DNA from: Drosophila pseudoobscura
Lineage: Eukaryota; Arthropoda; Insecta; Diptera; Drosophilidae
Length of the DNA stretch: 64,000 bases
Reading direction: 5' to 3'
NCBI RefSeq assembly: GCF_009870125.1
Contig: NC_046681.1
Span: forward strand, 15,141,001-15,205,000
The number at the start of each line of letters is the position of its first letter. Position 1 is the first letter of the stretch. The notes under the pieces were generated by a model, which saw only the letters and a list, made by a program, of their open reading frames with translations, ran no database searches and was not told the origin of the DNA. Of this stretch, positions 37,040 through 49,797 are shown in pieces. Made by a program: the position numbers and the translations under genes.

Positions 37040-37627
37040 ATGGATATAACCCGAAACCTCCTTTTGCCCACCTGGCGTCCTCTACTGCGGGGTGAGTTGA
37101 ATTGAATCGTCGATGGAATAGAAGCTGAAATGGGAACTAATATATTTTCTTAATGTGGGGGGGACAGCCATTCGTGGGCCACGTTCGTATAGTGACAGTG
37201 CAGTGGCATCCCTGCTCAAATTCCCTTCGGTCACGTTGGAGGAAGGAAAGTCCAAATATGTGCTGTCCCACGTTTATATCCATGGTATGATGGGCCAGGC
37301 CAGGCAGGTGATTCGCAGCTGCCCCAGAGCCAAGTACCATTGTGAGTTAAAAATTCCAAACAGAGTCATTCAGTGTCTACAAGATATATCCCCCTCCCCT
37401 CAGTGAATATCTATGAAACACTTAAAAAGGAGGCCAACAAATTGGGTTTGTGCACCCAGGGCCTGGGCGGCGGCTATATCGAATATGATCCGCAGAAGAA
37501 ATACATTAAGGTCTATGGCAAATCGGGAGTCTTGGGCAAGGCCGATCATAAGAAGTCCCAGGCCATTTTGCATAAGGCTTATCCAGACGTTAAGATCGAT
37601 GCAGAGCGCGGGAGTATGAAGCCCTAA
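37040..37627 (+). CDS. Janus/ocnus family protein (PHPT1-type phosphohistidine phosphatase fold)
   Basis: Exons 37040-37091, 37168-37341, 37404-37627 (149 aa). The N-terminus (MDITRNLLLPTWRPLLRAIR) is basic and Ser-poor, like a mitochondrial presequence. The domain begins at FPSVTLEEGKSKYVL. AKYHLNIYE places a His where PHPT1 and janus-A have their catalytic His (W-AEYHADIY). CTQGLGGGYIEY and KYIKVYGKSGVLGKADH match the Cys-x-GGG and VYG-S--GxAxH blocks of janB/ocn. It resembles janB/ocn more than janA in KYIKVYG and GKADH. In D. melanogaster the janA/janB/ocn cluster lies on chromosome 3R and the last two are testis-expressed, so this copy is a separate family member. Confidence 0.9.
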
Positions 37628-40600
37628 GCATATTATTTGAATAGAATTTCCAAATTCAATGTTTGAACATAGGCTTGAATCAAATTAAAAACGTAATGAT
37701 TCCGGGACTGATTCAATGATTGTTTGCTTGGCAGATTACCACATTTACTTTGCGGCTGCGCAACAACCTTTTGGCCTGACCTGACGTTTTGCAAAGATCA
37801 GACACAAAATTACACGAGTACGACAGCAGTCAAGAGCCGGGACTAGTGGTGCTAATAATGCTGACATTATATGACGGACTATTCATCATATAATTATATG
37901 GAGTGCAATGGTCTGGTAGCTCATCATTTGTAGATCAATTTAGCAGACAGTTCATTCGCTTCGCTGCCCCGCTTTATTGACATATTGTATATACATATGT
38001 ATACTCATAGTCGTAGCCGTGGCCATTGAATAATTATTCGCTAGACTAAAGTCATAAAGAAATATGATCCCTCCGCAGCTGTTTTGGCATTGGGTGTATT
38101 GTTAATTACAGCACTGAAAATATGAATTTAAACAAAATATAACAATTAGCCTGCTAAGGTCGAAGCAATGAAGCGAAAACAAGCTAAAGTCAGAGAGGTT
38201 CTCCTCAGCTTTCAGATCGAGGTGTAGGTCGAACACCGAAAGAGTTGGGTAATTTGTAAACCAGACAGGCACTACTACGGAATCGCAACTACTATTATCT
38301 CCTGAATGAGTAAAATGTTATGACTGTGGTTATGGTAACCTTGGGTCATCCATAAAGCGGCTTCACCTGTGATTAGATATTGCCTGCAGGCACTACTGCT
38401 CTTTCTATCAAAAACTTTAGAGCAATTCGACTTTAAACATATTTTTCCTAAAAACTTCATTTGGTTGGAGCTCACTTTTCTAACATATAATTACCGCTGC
38501 TCCGGAGTTATTAAACACATGATGTTCAGTGTCCCTGAACTTGCACGAACGGCACGCTAATGAAATTTTTCAACAAGAAACGCGTCTATACAAGAGGTGT
38601 TTGACTGGGGAAGCGGAGTTGCGGGGCCTATGGGGGCCGGGCAATTCAGTTAACAAACTGTTTGGCCATTTACACTACTACTACTGCTGCCTTGGCTGGC
38701 AAGAGACACTTTGGAGTCTTGTATTTACACGCTCATTCGGCGGTCGGTCGGTTATCGCTTGTGCTACATTTTTCGTCGTACAAAAGGGGCCAGAAAAGCA
38801 TACAACAGATGTCTACAGTGCGTATCGAAATGGTAAAACAGTTGAAGGTAAGCTTTGCAGACCTACTTTTAGCCTAGCCTTCCCATTACCAGCTCTTTTC
38901 GCTCTCAACAGGCTGTTGTGAAACTGACTGTACTCAGTCTCAGTCTACGACAAGATATATAGGTTTATGGCCCCTGAAGTTGTACCACAATGAACCGAAG
39001 AAAAACAAAACTTGTTGACCTTTACGAGCTGTGTAAATAATTTTGTCGTATTGAATGCAGTCAAACCGCTCGGGTGAATGGCAAGGAAAAATGACTATCC
39101 AGACACGGCCAAGATCTTATCCAGATCTTATCAAGATCGTCAGACAAAACAATCACCACGCGTTGGTCTGATTAATTCACAATCTTTTCAATCATTTTTC
39201 AACCTGGTTGGGTCTCAAACAAAAGTGAAATCAAAAGCATTTCTTATGCTAATAAAAAAACTTTCATTCTCAAGTGCCACCCCAGACCGCAGCAAAAGCA
39301 TCAGCAAAATTCTTGGGTTTTATTTAGTAAACCATTTTTAGACGAGACGCTAATGAGCCCATTGATAAACCCTGATTGGTATGGGGGGGACCCTCTAAAT
39401 AATTGCTGGTTGTCGATTAGACTGTCAACAAAATACTATTGTTTTGTTTTCTTCTCGCCGACAGAACTGCGTTGCAAAGTGATTAATAAGTTAAGAACCA
39501 TATACATATAACCGTTAAGTGTTCCATTTAGGGAACATTATAGAGCATTTTATGGGTCGAAAGCTGTTAACTGTTTGAACATTTTACGATAGAAAAACTG
39601 TCATTGTGTCTCAATTATCGGCTGCTTATAAAGCAGCTGCTAATTAAGTTATCCAATAAGTTATCCACAGGAAGGGCAGAGATCGATCAAGCACTCAATT
39701 ATCTTTTATTTAAGTTGACTTTTTGGAGTGTGTCTTTAATTGTCGGATTGAAGAAGGTCAGTTTTGAAGAAGAAGTAAGAAAGATTCCACCCTCTTAGAA
39801 TCCAACTAAAACCACAGTTTTAGATGCGGATAAAACTTGTTATTCTAATGCAAATCAGCAAATTAGATTACCTCGTGGGATTACCATAAATAAAACAACC
39901 TTTGTCACCTTTTACAGACTTTTAAATACACTCACCTTCAACTAGTTCGTATCCAAATTCGTTTTGTACAGGAAATTTATAATTGCTCACTTCAGTATTT
40001 GGTGGGGCTTAACTCATTAACGTTTTATGGTTCTGAACGTGCCTTCAAGTTCAGGTGTACGTGTGAGTAGCGTAGCCTTTGCCAATGAGACAATCCGTAT
40101 GCGATACGCAAACATCCGAAATTAGAAACTTTAACAAGAAAATAAAAGAACTAAATAAAGAACGAAATAAAACTTTATTTCTTCTTCGGATACAACACAG
40201 CAGTAAAGAGCCATGACAACTGAAAAAACACAATCATCATCAACAATTCAAATCTGTAGAGTCTTGCCACAAAAAGAATGAAGTAAGCTCTGCTGTGAAC
40301 AATCTTTATTTTGTTAGACAGTGAAGTTTTTTCCAAGTATTTTTTTTTTTTGCCACAAACTCTTATTATTATTATTTCTCCTTTTTTTTTGCTATTTTAT
40401 ATTGTTGTGCGGATTAGACGCGGGGCTTGGCTGGGGCTGTCTATCTGTCTAAACTGTCTTTTTTGGCCCGGTTGGTAATTTCTATTTGGGTCACCAATGG
40501 CAACACCAACAACAGCTACAACAACTTTGCATAACGGTATCTAGACATATTTTCGAGTTGTACGAGTATTACGATGACTGCAACAACAACAACAGCAACA

Positions 40601-42439
40601 ACAGTCAAACACTCAACAACATTCACGCGCCAATGCACCAGAACCTCCAAAAGGCAACAACATCTCTCTATAGAGAGAGACACGCACTAACCATCCGACG
40701 AATAGCGAAGACCAGACCATCCGAAATCACGACTTTTCGTTGCGACGCACGGTACAAAAATGATCGTCGATCCGCAGCTTGTGGTGGGTAAGGCTCGGCT
40801 TCTGCTACGCCGACGACTGCCACCACGATCGCAGCCACCAGGTGAGCGATTCGTGTGGTTGCTTTACGTGCGCTAAAGCTCCAGCTGCTATAGGGTACAG
40901 GGGGTATCTTGTCTCCATGGAGATGTATGTGACAGGCAGAATGGTTTCGAACCCATACAAAATACATATGTATATGTATGTAGGTTGTATGTACTTGTCT
41001 TTCTGTGTATCTGAACCCCTGGATAAAGATAGAGATTTTGTTTGAGTTAATAATTTTCTGTGACTTTTGTCTTCTAACAATCCATTAAAATTAAAGCCAG
41101 TCGGATAAGTATTACAACCAGAAAAGGTTTCCCTTCCTTTTCCTCTCCCTCTCGTGGTGGGAGGGCGTTTTCTACTTAAACCCCCTAGTAACGGGTATAC
41201 CCTAGTCGTAGCATCCAAATACAGATCTTAGTTGTTTTATTTTGCGCTGCAGCTGCGCTGTTGGTGCTGCCGAGATATTGACAGAACGATAAAAGCCATA
41301 AAACACGACGCGATGCCTCAGCACTCTTTGCTTTTAGCTCTGTTTTTCTGCCTGCTTCTTTTATCAATTCTGAGCTTAATTACTCGTTCATCTTAGTGTG
41401 TGTGTTTGCTTCTTTTTGGCAAATGTTTGGAAGAATAACATAAAGGTTTTTCGTACAGTTTGCCAAATAAATAGAGAGTATGGTATGCCTTAAATAAAAA
41501 AATTTCCTATTCCTCTTCTGATTACAGTTCGTTGTGTTCTTTTCTTCTTGCTGTGACACACACACACGATACGATGGTCTTGAAATCTAATTACCAAATT
41601 TACAAAGAAAACGTCTTACACAAAGCCGAATGCCGAATCAAGTAAGGTAAGTCTTGGAATTGGGTTAGAGTCAGACTTAAAGCGAAACAAACCAGACAAT
41701 GAAAACGCTCGTTACCCAATTCTATGTGTCATTGAACCTCCTGTTCGTTCCACTTCAAATGAAAGATTTGGGTATATAGAGTGTACATTCGGGAAGTACA
41801 GAAATCAGTTCTATAGCTACATCTTTTCAATAATCAACATACATCATAATTGATAACTTAATTCAATTCCATTCTTATATATTTTGATATTCAGACCATT
41901 ACTCAGATCTGGGAGTCTCTCATTTAAAACTTTCATACAACGCTTAAAATTCGTTAAAGGACATTTTTTATTTTCAATATTCTTATATAATCTTCACTAA
42001 AATCTTGTCAGCTGTGTTTTCTATGTATTTCGATGTTATTTCTTATATCTTATGTGTTTGCTATTTCATCTTTATACAATTTCAAATTTCTCACAATATT
42101 TTTTGCTTGGGTCATCAGAATCATACCAAATGCATAGAGTATTTTCAACAATTTTCATATCTATATACTATGCCATTCTTATAGTAACAAGATCTTTGAC
42201 TTTTTACTATCCTAACTAAACCAATTGATAAATGTAGCTTCGACATTAAGGAACCAGATGATTAAAACTTATTGTATCAAATACTAGACATAAATAAATG
42301 CATGCGAATGTCTAAGAGTGTCTCGCCATACTATAGATATGTATGTGTGTGAGTGACGATGTGCTATATAAACGTGACGGTTGTATAATGCTGGTGATAC
42401 TTGTATATTGTTATATGTGCGGGGTGATATTGACGGTCC
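37628..42439. other. 4.8 kb without recognised gene
   Basis: Mostly AT-rich sequence. It includes a CAA-rich stretch near 40490-40610 and poly-T runs near 40350-40390. The longest frames, 38529-38921 and 40486-40791, have no domain, and the latter is driven by CAA repeats. The end near 42440 is the 3' flank of rost. Confidence 0.45.
40495..40610. repeat. CAA/CAG-rich low-complexity DNA
   Basis: Two clusters of CAACAA/CAACAG triplets separated by about 60 bases, of the opa type common in Drosophila non-coding and coding DNA. I see no supporting coding context. Confidence 0.6.
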
Positions 42440-45147
42440 TCATATGAGACCAACGGCATGCGGTGTCCACACCACACTGAAGGCCCTATTGAACATTCTC
42501 TTCAGCTTGTAGAGGCCGAAGAGCAGGAGCCAGTAGCACATGATCAGCACAAAGATGCCCACAAATGTCACCAGACAGCGAGTGGGATTGTTCCAATCCA
42601 ATATGGGATACACATAGGGATTGCCAAATCTGTGTGGAGGGAAATTAAATGAACATTATTCAACTAGATATATATATATGCGGGTGCGACACTTACTCAT
42701 CTGTGCCCCCACAGAAATGGTAGATGAGGGTGAAGACAAAGAACAGAATTGCCAGAGCCATGCTGTAGACCACATGCAGGAGCCTCAGCGGAAATGCCAC
42801 GACCAGGAAGTCGATCAGCATCATCACCGTGTTCAGTCCATGGGTAATAACGCTAATGGCCGGAAAACGCATGGGTTTATCTGAAAGTTGATAAAAGCAA
42901 TTAGATCTATCTCACTTATGTAATCCAATGATCGTCTACTCACTCATCTTGCCATGCAGGAAGACCCAGTACACTGTGGAAATGATCAATGCCAGCGATA
43001 TGGTCATATTGTACAGCCACCAGTAGATCTTCAGCCCCCTGGTGGTGTCCGTTTTGTTTCCAGACTCCTGCACTAGACTCCGAGTATTCCACAGATCGTA
43101 GTGCCAACAGGTGACCTGCACTGCGGCAATGAGCATGGTGATGGTGCACAGACCATATCCCCAGTTAGTCATGTAAATGAAGAACTTTCCATCGCAGAAC
43201 TGCACAATAATGCACATGATATAGACGCCCAGGAAGAACAGGGCCCATATCCATCGATAGAGCAGGTAGAGTGCGTTGCTGTCATCCTTCTGCCACTGTT
43301 TTTGGAGTAGAAAGAAAGCTGATTGCTTTAGTAGAAAACTACGAGTATATGAAGGTTCCATATAAGTATAATCAGTATAATAAGTATCTCTGGCTCAAGT
43401 ACATTATTGCAGAACTTGTACTTGCTTGCAATTTACAATCAAATACCCATATAAAACCTTATCGCCGAGGTCACATTTGTCTGGCCATAACGTCATGATC
43501 TTTTGCACATTTATATAATTTAATCATTTAAAATAAGTATTCCAGGTCTATCAATAATTATAATTTGTAAAAATCCATTAAATACAACCTTTAAAAGTCT
43601 CAATTAAAGACCCCGACATTGTTATAGAATCACGAAATTTCCAAGGATCCTTATCGCAGATTTACTTGTTTTTACACGGATGATCGTTTGTGTAGATTAT
43701 GTAATTTCTAAATTAAATATTCCACACCTTTGGTCGTCATAAAACAAAAAACAAATAGTATAACCATTTATGACAGCTTCTGCCACATTTTGTTTTGCTT
43801 ATCACACAATGACGTAGCAGCAGTTGTAGGCAACCGATTATGGGGCCCATAAAGCCAGTCACATTTTGTTTTCTTGTTTTCTTTTGAAATCAAAAAATCT
43901 CTGTTTGCGCAAGTGCTATAATACTCATAATCATGATAATAATCAAATTAGTTGGATGTGAACTCGATTTTTTGCGGAAATCAAATCGCTGGGATCTACG
44001 CAACGTTTACGCTACTCTCGGGGGATATTTATGGGGGTATTGTTTGAAGTCTGATAAGGTGGTATCACACTATTGTCTAGTTCCTGTTTCGATTTGGATT
44101 CTACGCATTCCACGAATTCTTTTTTGGGGGCGCTACCAATTCTGCACGGGACTTTTTTGCGCAATGATTCATTATGTTATTCTCTGGAACCGTACTTTGA
44201 AACTCTGTTTGTTTGTTATCTTTGTCTCAACATCGCAATGAAATGTCTAAAAAACTGCCTCATTAGCTTTATTAGTATGGCAATCCTTATCAAATTTTTG
44301 TTTATATTGCATTTATCTAGATAGCTGGTGGTGTTTGGGTGCTTTGTCATGGTTCAGTTTTAGTTTTGGTAGAGCTTTTACCCCCAAATGTGTCGTTTGG
44401 AGCACTCTATCTATCCATTCATCAGACTGTTCTAAGTGAACTCCATTGGTGGTAAAGCTTTCGTTACGAAATTTCATTTTTTAATAAATATGTAGCTTAA
44501 AGTGTTCTAATTTTTGATCCGTCGTGCCTTTCATTCATTAGAATGTGCTATGAGAACTTTGTTGTTTGTTGATTTAGAGAGGTACACTTTGATCCGAACT
44601 TCACATGATTATAATGAGTTTTAAAATAGCTTATCTTGCTGTAAGCTTTTATTCACATTACTTATTGTTCTATGAGAACTCAGTAGTTACTAGCTTTTCG
44701 CTTATGTAACATAGTCGATCTTTGTAGATTGAATATACGAATCGAATCGAATCAAATCGAAACTTTTGATTGAAAAATTGATGAATATCATATAATTAAT
44801 TTGATTAGATCACCTTGGTTTATCACATTACGTTTGTGCCAGTGCCTCTGTGGCTGTGCCTGTGGCTGCATTCTTTCCGATTACACGTTTGCTAGCACAC
44901 ATAACTTTCGAAACACGTGCCAAAGTTTTCCAGTGAAATGATCTCACGATCATTACAACGTTCGGTAAAAATATAGTAGTTACAACTGCTGTTTGAGCTA
45001 TGAAGTCACATGGGCAGTTGGCTGTAACTGGGGGACATTCCTCACCTGCGATCGGTAGAACAAATGTACGCGTTTGTATGCGAAGCCGAAATTCTCCCGC
45101 TGCAGTTCCTTGTTGAAGCTCTTGCAGAAGTCATCGAAAAGTTGCAT
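42440..45147 (-). CDS. rost: Rolling stone (myoblast fusion membrane protein)
   Basis: Exons 45147-45046, 43295-42944, 42880-42697, 42629-42440 (275 aa, the length I recall for D. melanogaster Rost). The first exon encodes MQLFDDFCKSFNKELQ and ends HLFYRSQ; exon 2 begins WQKDD. Hydrophobic helices include LYLLYRWIWALFFLGVYIM, FIYMTNWGYGLC, ISLALIISTVYWVF, TVMMLIDFLVVAFPL, MALAILFFVFTLIYHF and CLVTFVGIFVLIMCYWLLLF. It contains the family motif PYVYPILDW. The protein is known to be required for myoblast fusion in embryonic muscle. The intron after the WHY block found in rost-like 1 is absent here. Intron 1 is 1.75 kb. A GA-rich tract lies 160 bp upstream of the ATG. Confidence 0.92.
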
Positions 45148-47918
45148 ATTTTTATGTTTTTATTGTATCGCGGAACAGAATTTTGAGGAAGAGAGCTCCG
45201 ACGGGAGTCGCGTATAGCCGGCAACTGGCTGTCGAACCCGAAAAGGCTTTTTCCCCTGTCTGACTTAACCAGAGCTTTGAGTTATGTTTACGACTCACAC
45301 GAACACCAACGGGAGAAAGAAGGAGAGATACACAAAGAGAGAGAGATAAAGAGAGAATGCGATATATAAAAGGGGGAAACGATGATGTTGGAGTCGCGGC
45401 AGTGATCTTGAAACAGCACTAAACCCTGTCGAGACGGGTGGACTGAGGGTAAGTTAGCAGTAGCTGAGAGACGGAGCAATTAGCAAATAGTAGCTCCACT
45501 TGGCACGCGCACTCGGACACGACTACTGGGGGATCGATATGGTATACGGAAACCCACCGATCGGTCGATCGCTCGAGCAGGGAGCCCCGAACCCGAGCCG
45601 AAACGATGACGAACTTCGGTCAAGAGAGGAGCTGCTGTCTACAGCACACAGCACCGCGTAACTGAGCGAGGGACTATTGGGATCGAATGCCTAACGGGAA
45701 ATGTGAAAACAAACTATAGACATATCATGCTTTATAACCGATCATATCTCTCGACGCACGACGCAGCGACATCGCCAAGTAAGTTCAATTAATAATATGG
45801 AACAGAAATTTCTGCTGGGCTGCCAAAAGAGTATAGTGTCAAATGGCAGACGATGGACTCTCTTTGTGTCTCTGTGTGGGAACCGTTTTATGGATAATAA
45901 TTTGTCAATGCGATATTGACAAGACACACACGCTCACACACATCTGATCGGTCATTGTTAACCAGCACTGAACTTGAAGCCATAGAGGTCGACCAATTAA
46001 GATCACTATCGAAATATTTCAAGAGCCAAAATGCTGTGCCAAGAATTACTCACGTATAAAATTCTTTTCTGACCTACATTGCTATGCAATGGTATAAATA
46101 GACGATAAGCAAAGTGGGGGAAAGGTTCTACTACGTACCTTATCTAATCCATAAAAAAAGAGAGAGCCATTAGGCACTTGAAAACAGACTAATTGCATCT
46201 AAATTAGTTTCCCTCTGTTGATAACCTCTAAGAACTCAGCTTAAAGTCCAAAAAATGTCTGGGAAATTTCGGTCCTATAAAGTTTAAAATGAAATAAAAT
46301 GATTTTTGTTGGGTTTCCTCTTCAAAAACTCCATTCTACATCACTATAAAAAAACTATTTATACTTTTAAGGCGTCACCCAACCTCACGATATAGCCAGC
46401 TTTGCGATAAAGTGTGTAGGGTATAGGTCATACTACTGCCCCATTTGCCCCATCAATTTGACTTTATCGTTGGCCATGTTTTCGCAATTGAATTTGGATC
46501 AATTTATCGAGACACCCATTTATTAAAAACACTCCAGCATCGATTACCCATTGACGTTTCTCTTAAATTTGCATATATATATACATCGTTCATATATTAC
46601 ACATTCCCAGCATTACATTTGGAGGCAGAGCCCCCCAATTATCGACGAGAGCGGGTCTCAGGTTCGTTAACCTTGCATCTGACCTTGCCATTGCCTGGCA
46701 GCAGTCGAAAGTGTTGTCGACGTCTGTAAAGATAAGATGATGTATCCTCTTGATTGCATAAATTTAATTATACGCTTCTAATTGGGACTCAATTTGGATG
46801 TCACTTTTCCTGACTTTCGGTGGGAATCTGAATCTGAAGATGAAATTGCCTGACAATTGCAAGAGTTTTGTGTGTGGGGAAGGAATATTTCCATTGATCA
46901 ATTGGAAGCGTGGTTTCAGATTACATTAGTTGGAAATCCACTCATCAATATGGCTGCCTTACTGATCCAATTTCAAACGAGTGCTAAAGCAACAGCAATT
47001 CATGGCAGGTGTTTAATATTTAATTTCTAATCCAAACAGATTTAATTATCAACTTGAAAGAGTAAAGTGTGGCATGATTGGGAGACTATTAGAGATCTAA
47101 AAACCTAAGTGTATTGTCATGGAATCCTATTTCCGATAGCTCTGTTCTGTAATAGTCGATTTCCAACAATAAATGATTCATAATAGATAGGCGTATGAGT
47201 ACCAACACTATCTCTAAAGTTCCTGCTTCAAATGGTTTACGTTTCTGACTGTCATTATAGCAGAAACCCCGTTCAGTCGTAAGCAAACAAAATCGTAATG
47301 GAAAACTTCAAAAGTTCAAGTTCCAACATTGTTAAAGACCCATATCAGAAAAGGAAACAACGTCAATCACCATTCACCCACATGGGAGATACCCGCAAGA
47401 TACCCAAAACATTGATAAATTTGCAAGATTGAAAGGTGGAAACAGGTGCTATACTCTATCAGAGTGTATATAGATCTTAGAAACAGCTAAACTAAACTCC
47501 AATGACACAAATATAGGAGTGAAGATCTAAAGCCAGCTCTAGAAAACCATCTAAAACTAGATTCAAAAGATCAAATGTATAGATTCTGATTGAATTGCAA
47601 AGGGTACTTCAACCTCCATGGTACTCATTTCGATAATATTTTGCACTGTGACTTGTTTTTTTTTCCGACTCCTTATCACTGTATGGGCCAGTAGAGTGCT
47701 GTCACACTCCTTATAAAATGGGAGAAGCCGCATACCTATGCGGAAAACGTTTATCAACAGGGTTATTATTGACTTTGAATCATGTGCAAAAATTCCCAAG
47801 CCATATTTAAACATTTAGGGCCCCATCGATTGTTTTGAGGATTTTCCAAGTCCAGGCACCAGCCAAGGGTTCCACTTCAGTGGATAGCTCTGGCCCAACT
47901 TGACCACGTTCGCGTTCA
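45148..47918. other. Rost upstream region
   Basis: Holds the rost promoter/5' UTR (GA-rich near 45310-45360) and otherwise no recognised gene. The frames present are short. Confidence 0.45.
45311..45358. promoter_or_regulatory. GAGA-rich tract upstream of rost
   Basis: Repeated GAGA units (GAGAGAGAGATAAAGAGAGA) about 165-210 nt upstream of the rost ATG. Such tracts are binding sites for GAGA factor (Trl); that role here is inferred. Confidence 0.4.
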
Positions 47919-47972
47919 GGGTCTTATCTTTAAATGCTCGCTGTTTTGTGTTAGACATAAACAGTTGATAAG
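47919..47972 (+). promoter_or_regulatory. Paired GATA sites, rost-like 3 promoter
   Basis: GGGTCTTATC at 47919-47928 and TGATAAG at 47966-47972, about 220-270 nt before the ATG. The same pair occurs before the neighbouring paralog at 49582-49644. GATA factors are usual activators in fly gut and fat body. Confidence 0.45.
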
Positions 47973-48188
47973 GAGCGATAGATCCGTCGGCTCATATCAC
48001 ACCTCGATTACCAGCCGATTCAAACCAAAACGATTTGCGGAAATTATGGCCCATTCGCATGGCTATCAGTCACCTACGCCGCGTGGCGCCGCCAGTCCGT
48101 GTTATACCAGCGAACCAGCCGCCTGGTGTGGTCCCTCCTGTCAGCCCTAGTCCAGCGCCAGCGACGCCGAGTTCATCCGACCACGATC

Positions 48189-49202
48189 ATGCGGGACGAG
48201 AGTCAGAAACCCTGCTGCCTTCCCCTCAAGGAGGAGTTCCAGCGCTCCAAGTTCTCGCTGCATCACGACGATCCCGGTGTCTTCTGTCGCTCTCAATGGC
48301 AGCGCGGGGATCGCAATATTCTGTGGCTGCTGTACCGCTGGATCTGGGCAGCGTTCTTTGCCGGAGGTGTGATTGGCAGCCTGGTAAATAGTTATAATGG
48401 AGGAACTTGGTTTATCTACCTCACGGATTGGGGGTTTACGCTGTGCTTCTATGCCTGTACTTATGGAGCAGTCGTGGCCACTATTTACTTTATCAAGCCA
48501 TCGTATTTTGGTGAGTTTTAGAGCCATTGATGGTTGGTTTCATTATATGACGAATTTCCTCTTGTAGCTCCTGGCAGCGTGGCTCTGAAGATCTATTGGC
48601 TTTCCCACTATACAACTGTGGTGATTGCCATGATGATAACACTTGTGTTCTGGGCAGCGCTCTATCCATGTGAGTAGATCTACTGGATGTAGGTATCAGG
48701 GTTGCTCAATCTCTCTTTGAATGCTTTCATAGCCATGCCTGAAATGGGTGCAGAACTGTACAACCTCTGGGCCCACGCCTTCAACTCAATTTTCATGATC
48801 TTTGACTGCTTTATGGTGGCCTTTCCCACGCGCATCATGCACTTTGTCTACCCCTTCGCTGCGGGCATCACATATGGGATTTTCTCGCTAATTTACTTCT
48901 GGTCCGGAGGCACAGATTTGTAAGTCCCAAGATATATATAGTTTTACAAAAAATCCATCCAATATTCCGTACCCTTATCCTCCTTCAGCATGGGTAATCG
49001 TTACATTTACTTTATCTTGGATTGGGAGAGACCGGGCCTGGCCATAGGAACGGTTTTTGGCTGCGTGGCGCTGGTGAGCTGCTTCTGCTTGTGTGTCTTT
49101 GGATTCTACAGACTCCGCCTTTCCATCTACAACTGCTGTGGGAGGAAGCAGGTAGAGATCCCAGAGACAAGAGCCTCGACGGAGACAGTGCAAACCGCTT
49201 GA
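48189..49202 (+). CDS. Rolling-stone-like membrane protein (rost-like 3)
   Basis: Exons 48189-48510, 48568-48669, 48733-48919, 48989-49202 (274 aa). The start MRDESQKPCC aligns with MTDESKDSCC of the next gene; the open frame continues upstream without a better ATG. It has the family core CRSQWQRGDRN, LLYRWIW, FIYLTDWGF, HAFNSIFMIFDC, IYFILDWERP. The SQ/WQ junction is uninterrupted, unlike in rost and rost-like 1, so the first intron was lost or moved. A Cys-rich cytoplasmic end (YNCCGRKQ) could be palmitoylated. It forms a tandem pair with rost-like 4: the first two exons have identical lengths and the 3' UTRs share TATATTCTAGATATTTTAA. Confidence 0.88.
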
Positions 49203-49797
49203 AACAGTCTTATATTCTAGATATTTTAAAGCGTAGACTATTACTATCTTAAAAAGTACCATAAGCTTATTCTTAGTCAGAAATCTTCAGGAATTCCAAC
49301 GATCTATTAAATCCCGAACGGCTACCATAGATTCAGATTGAATTGTAAGGCTATTCAATGCTCCATGTTCTATAGAATTCGTGAATTCTTATCATATTTG
49401 ATTGGAGGAAAACCCGCGGGGCACTTAAGGCATGCGAGTACCAATAGATTTATGGTTTGGCTATGAATCAAATGATAATAACTCCTAGGATATAAATAGT
49501 GTGGAAATTTTCTTCGACCATTGAACCCTTAGATTTAGTGAATGGTTTTTGGTAAGACATAACCTCCACGCGTCCGTTGGGGGTCTTATCGGAGATGGGT
49601 GCTTAAGTATACATATGTAAACGATTGTCGAACCGGCTGATAAGGGCGCAATTGCCCGATTGATTATCCCAAAACATAAACCATTTGTGGCCTTAACACA
49701 CCTGCTTCGCGTGGTTGCGGCAGTCCGAGTTCCACCACCGAAGCAGCAACCTGCTTCTGACCATTCGAGCGAGACCGAAAGGGAAGATAATCATACG
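49203..49797. other. Intergenic between tandem rost-like genes
   Basis: 3' UTR of rost-like 3 (shared 19-nt element at 49211-49229), a TATAAATA at 49491-49498, and the promoter of rost-like 4. Confidence 0.5.
49582..49644 (+). promoter_or_regulatory. Paired GATA sites, rost-like 4 promoter
   Basis: GGGTCTTATC at 49582-49591 and TGATAAG at 49638-49644, matching the pair upstream of rost-like 3 in order and orientation, about 155-215 nt before the ATG. Confidence 0.45.

Noticed and set aside
38529-38921. 130-codon plus-strand frame
   Set aside because: No recognisable domain, and a Cys/Tyr-rich random-looking composition.
40486-40791. 101-codon frame with Gln/Asn runs
   Set aside because: The length is explained by CAA/CAG triplet repeats keeping a frame open; no supporting exon structure.
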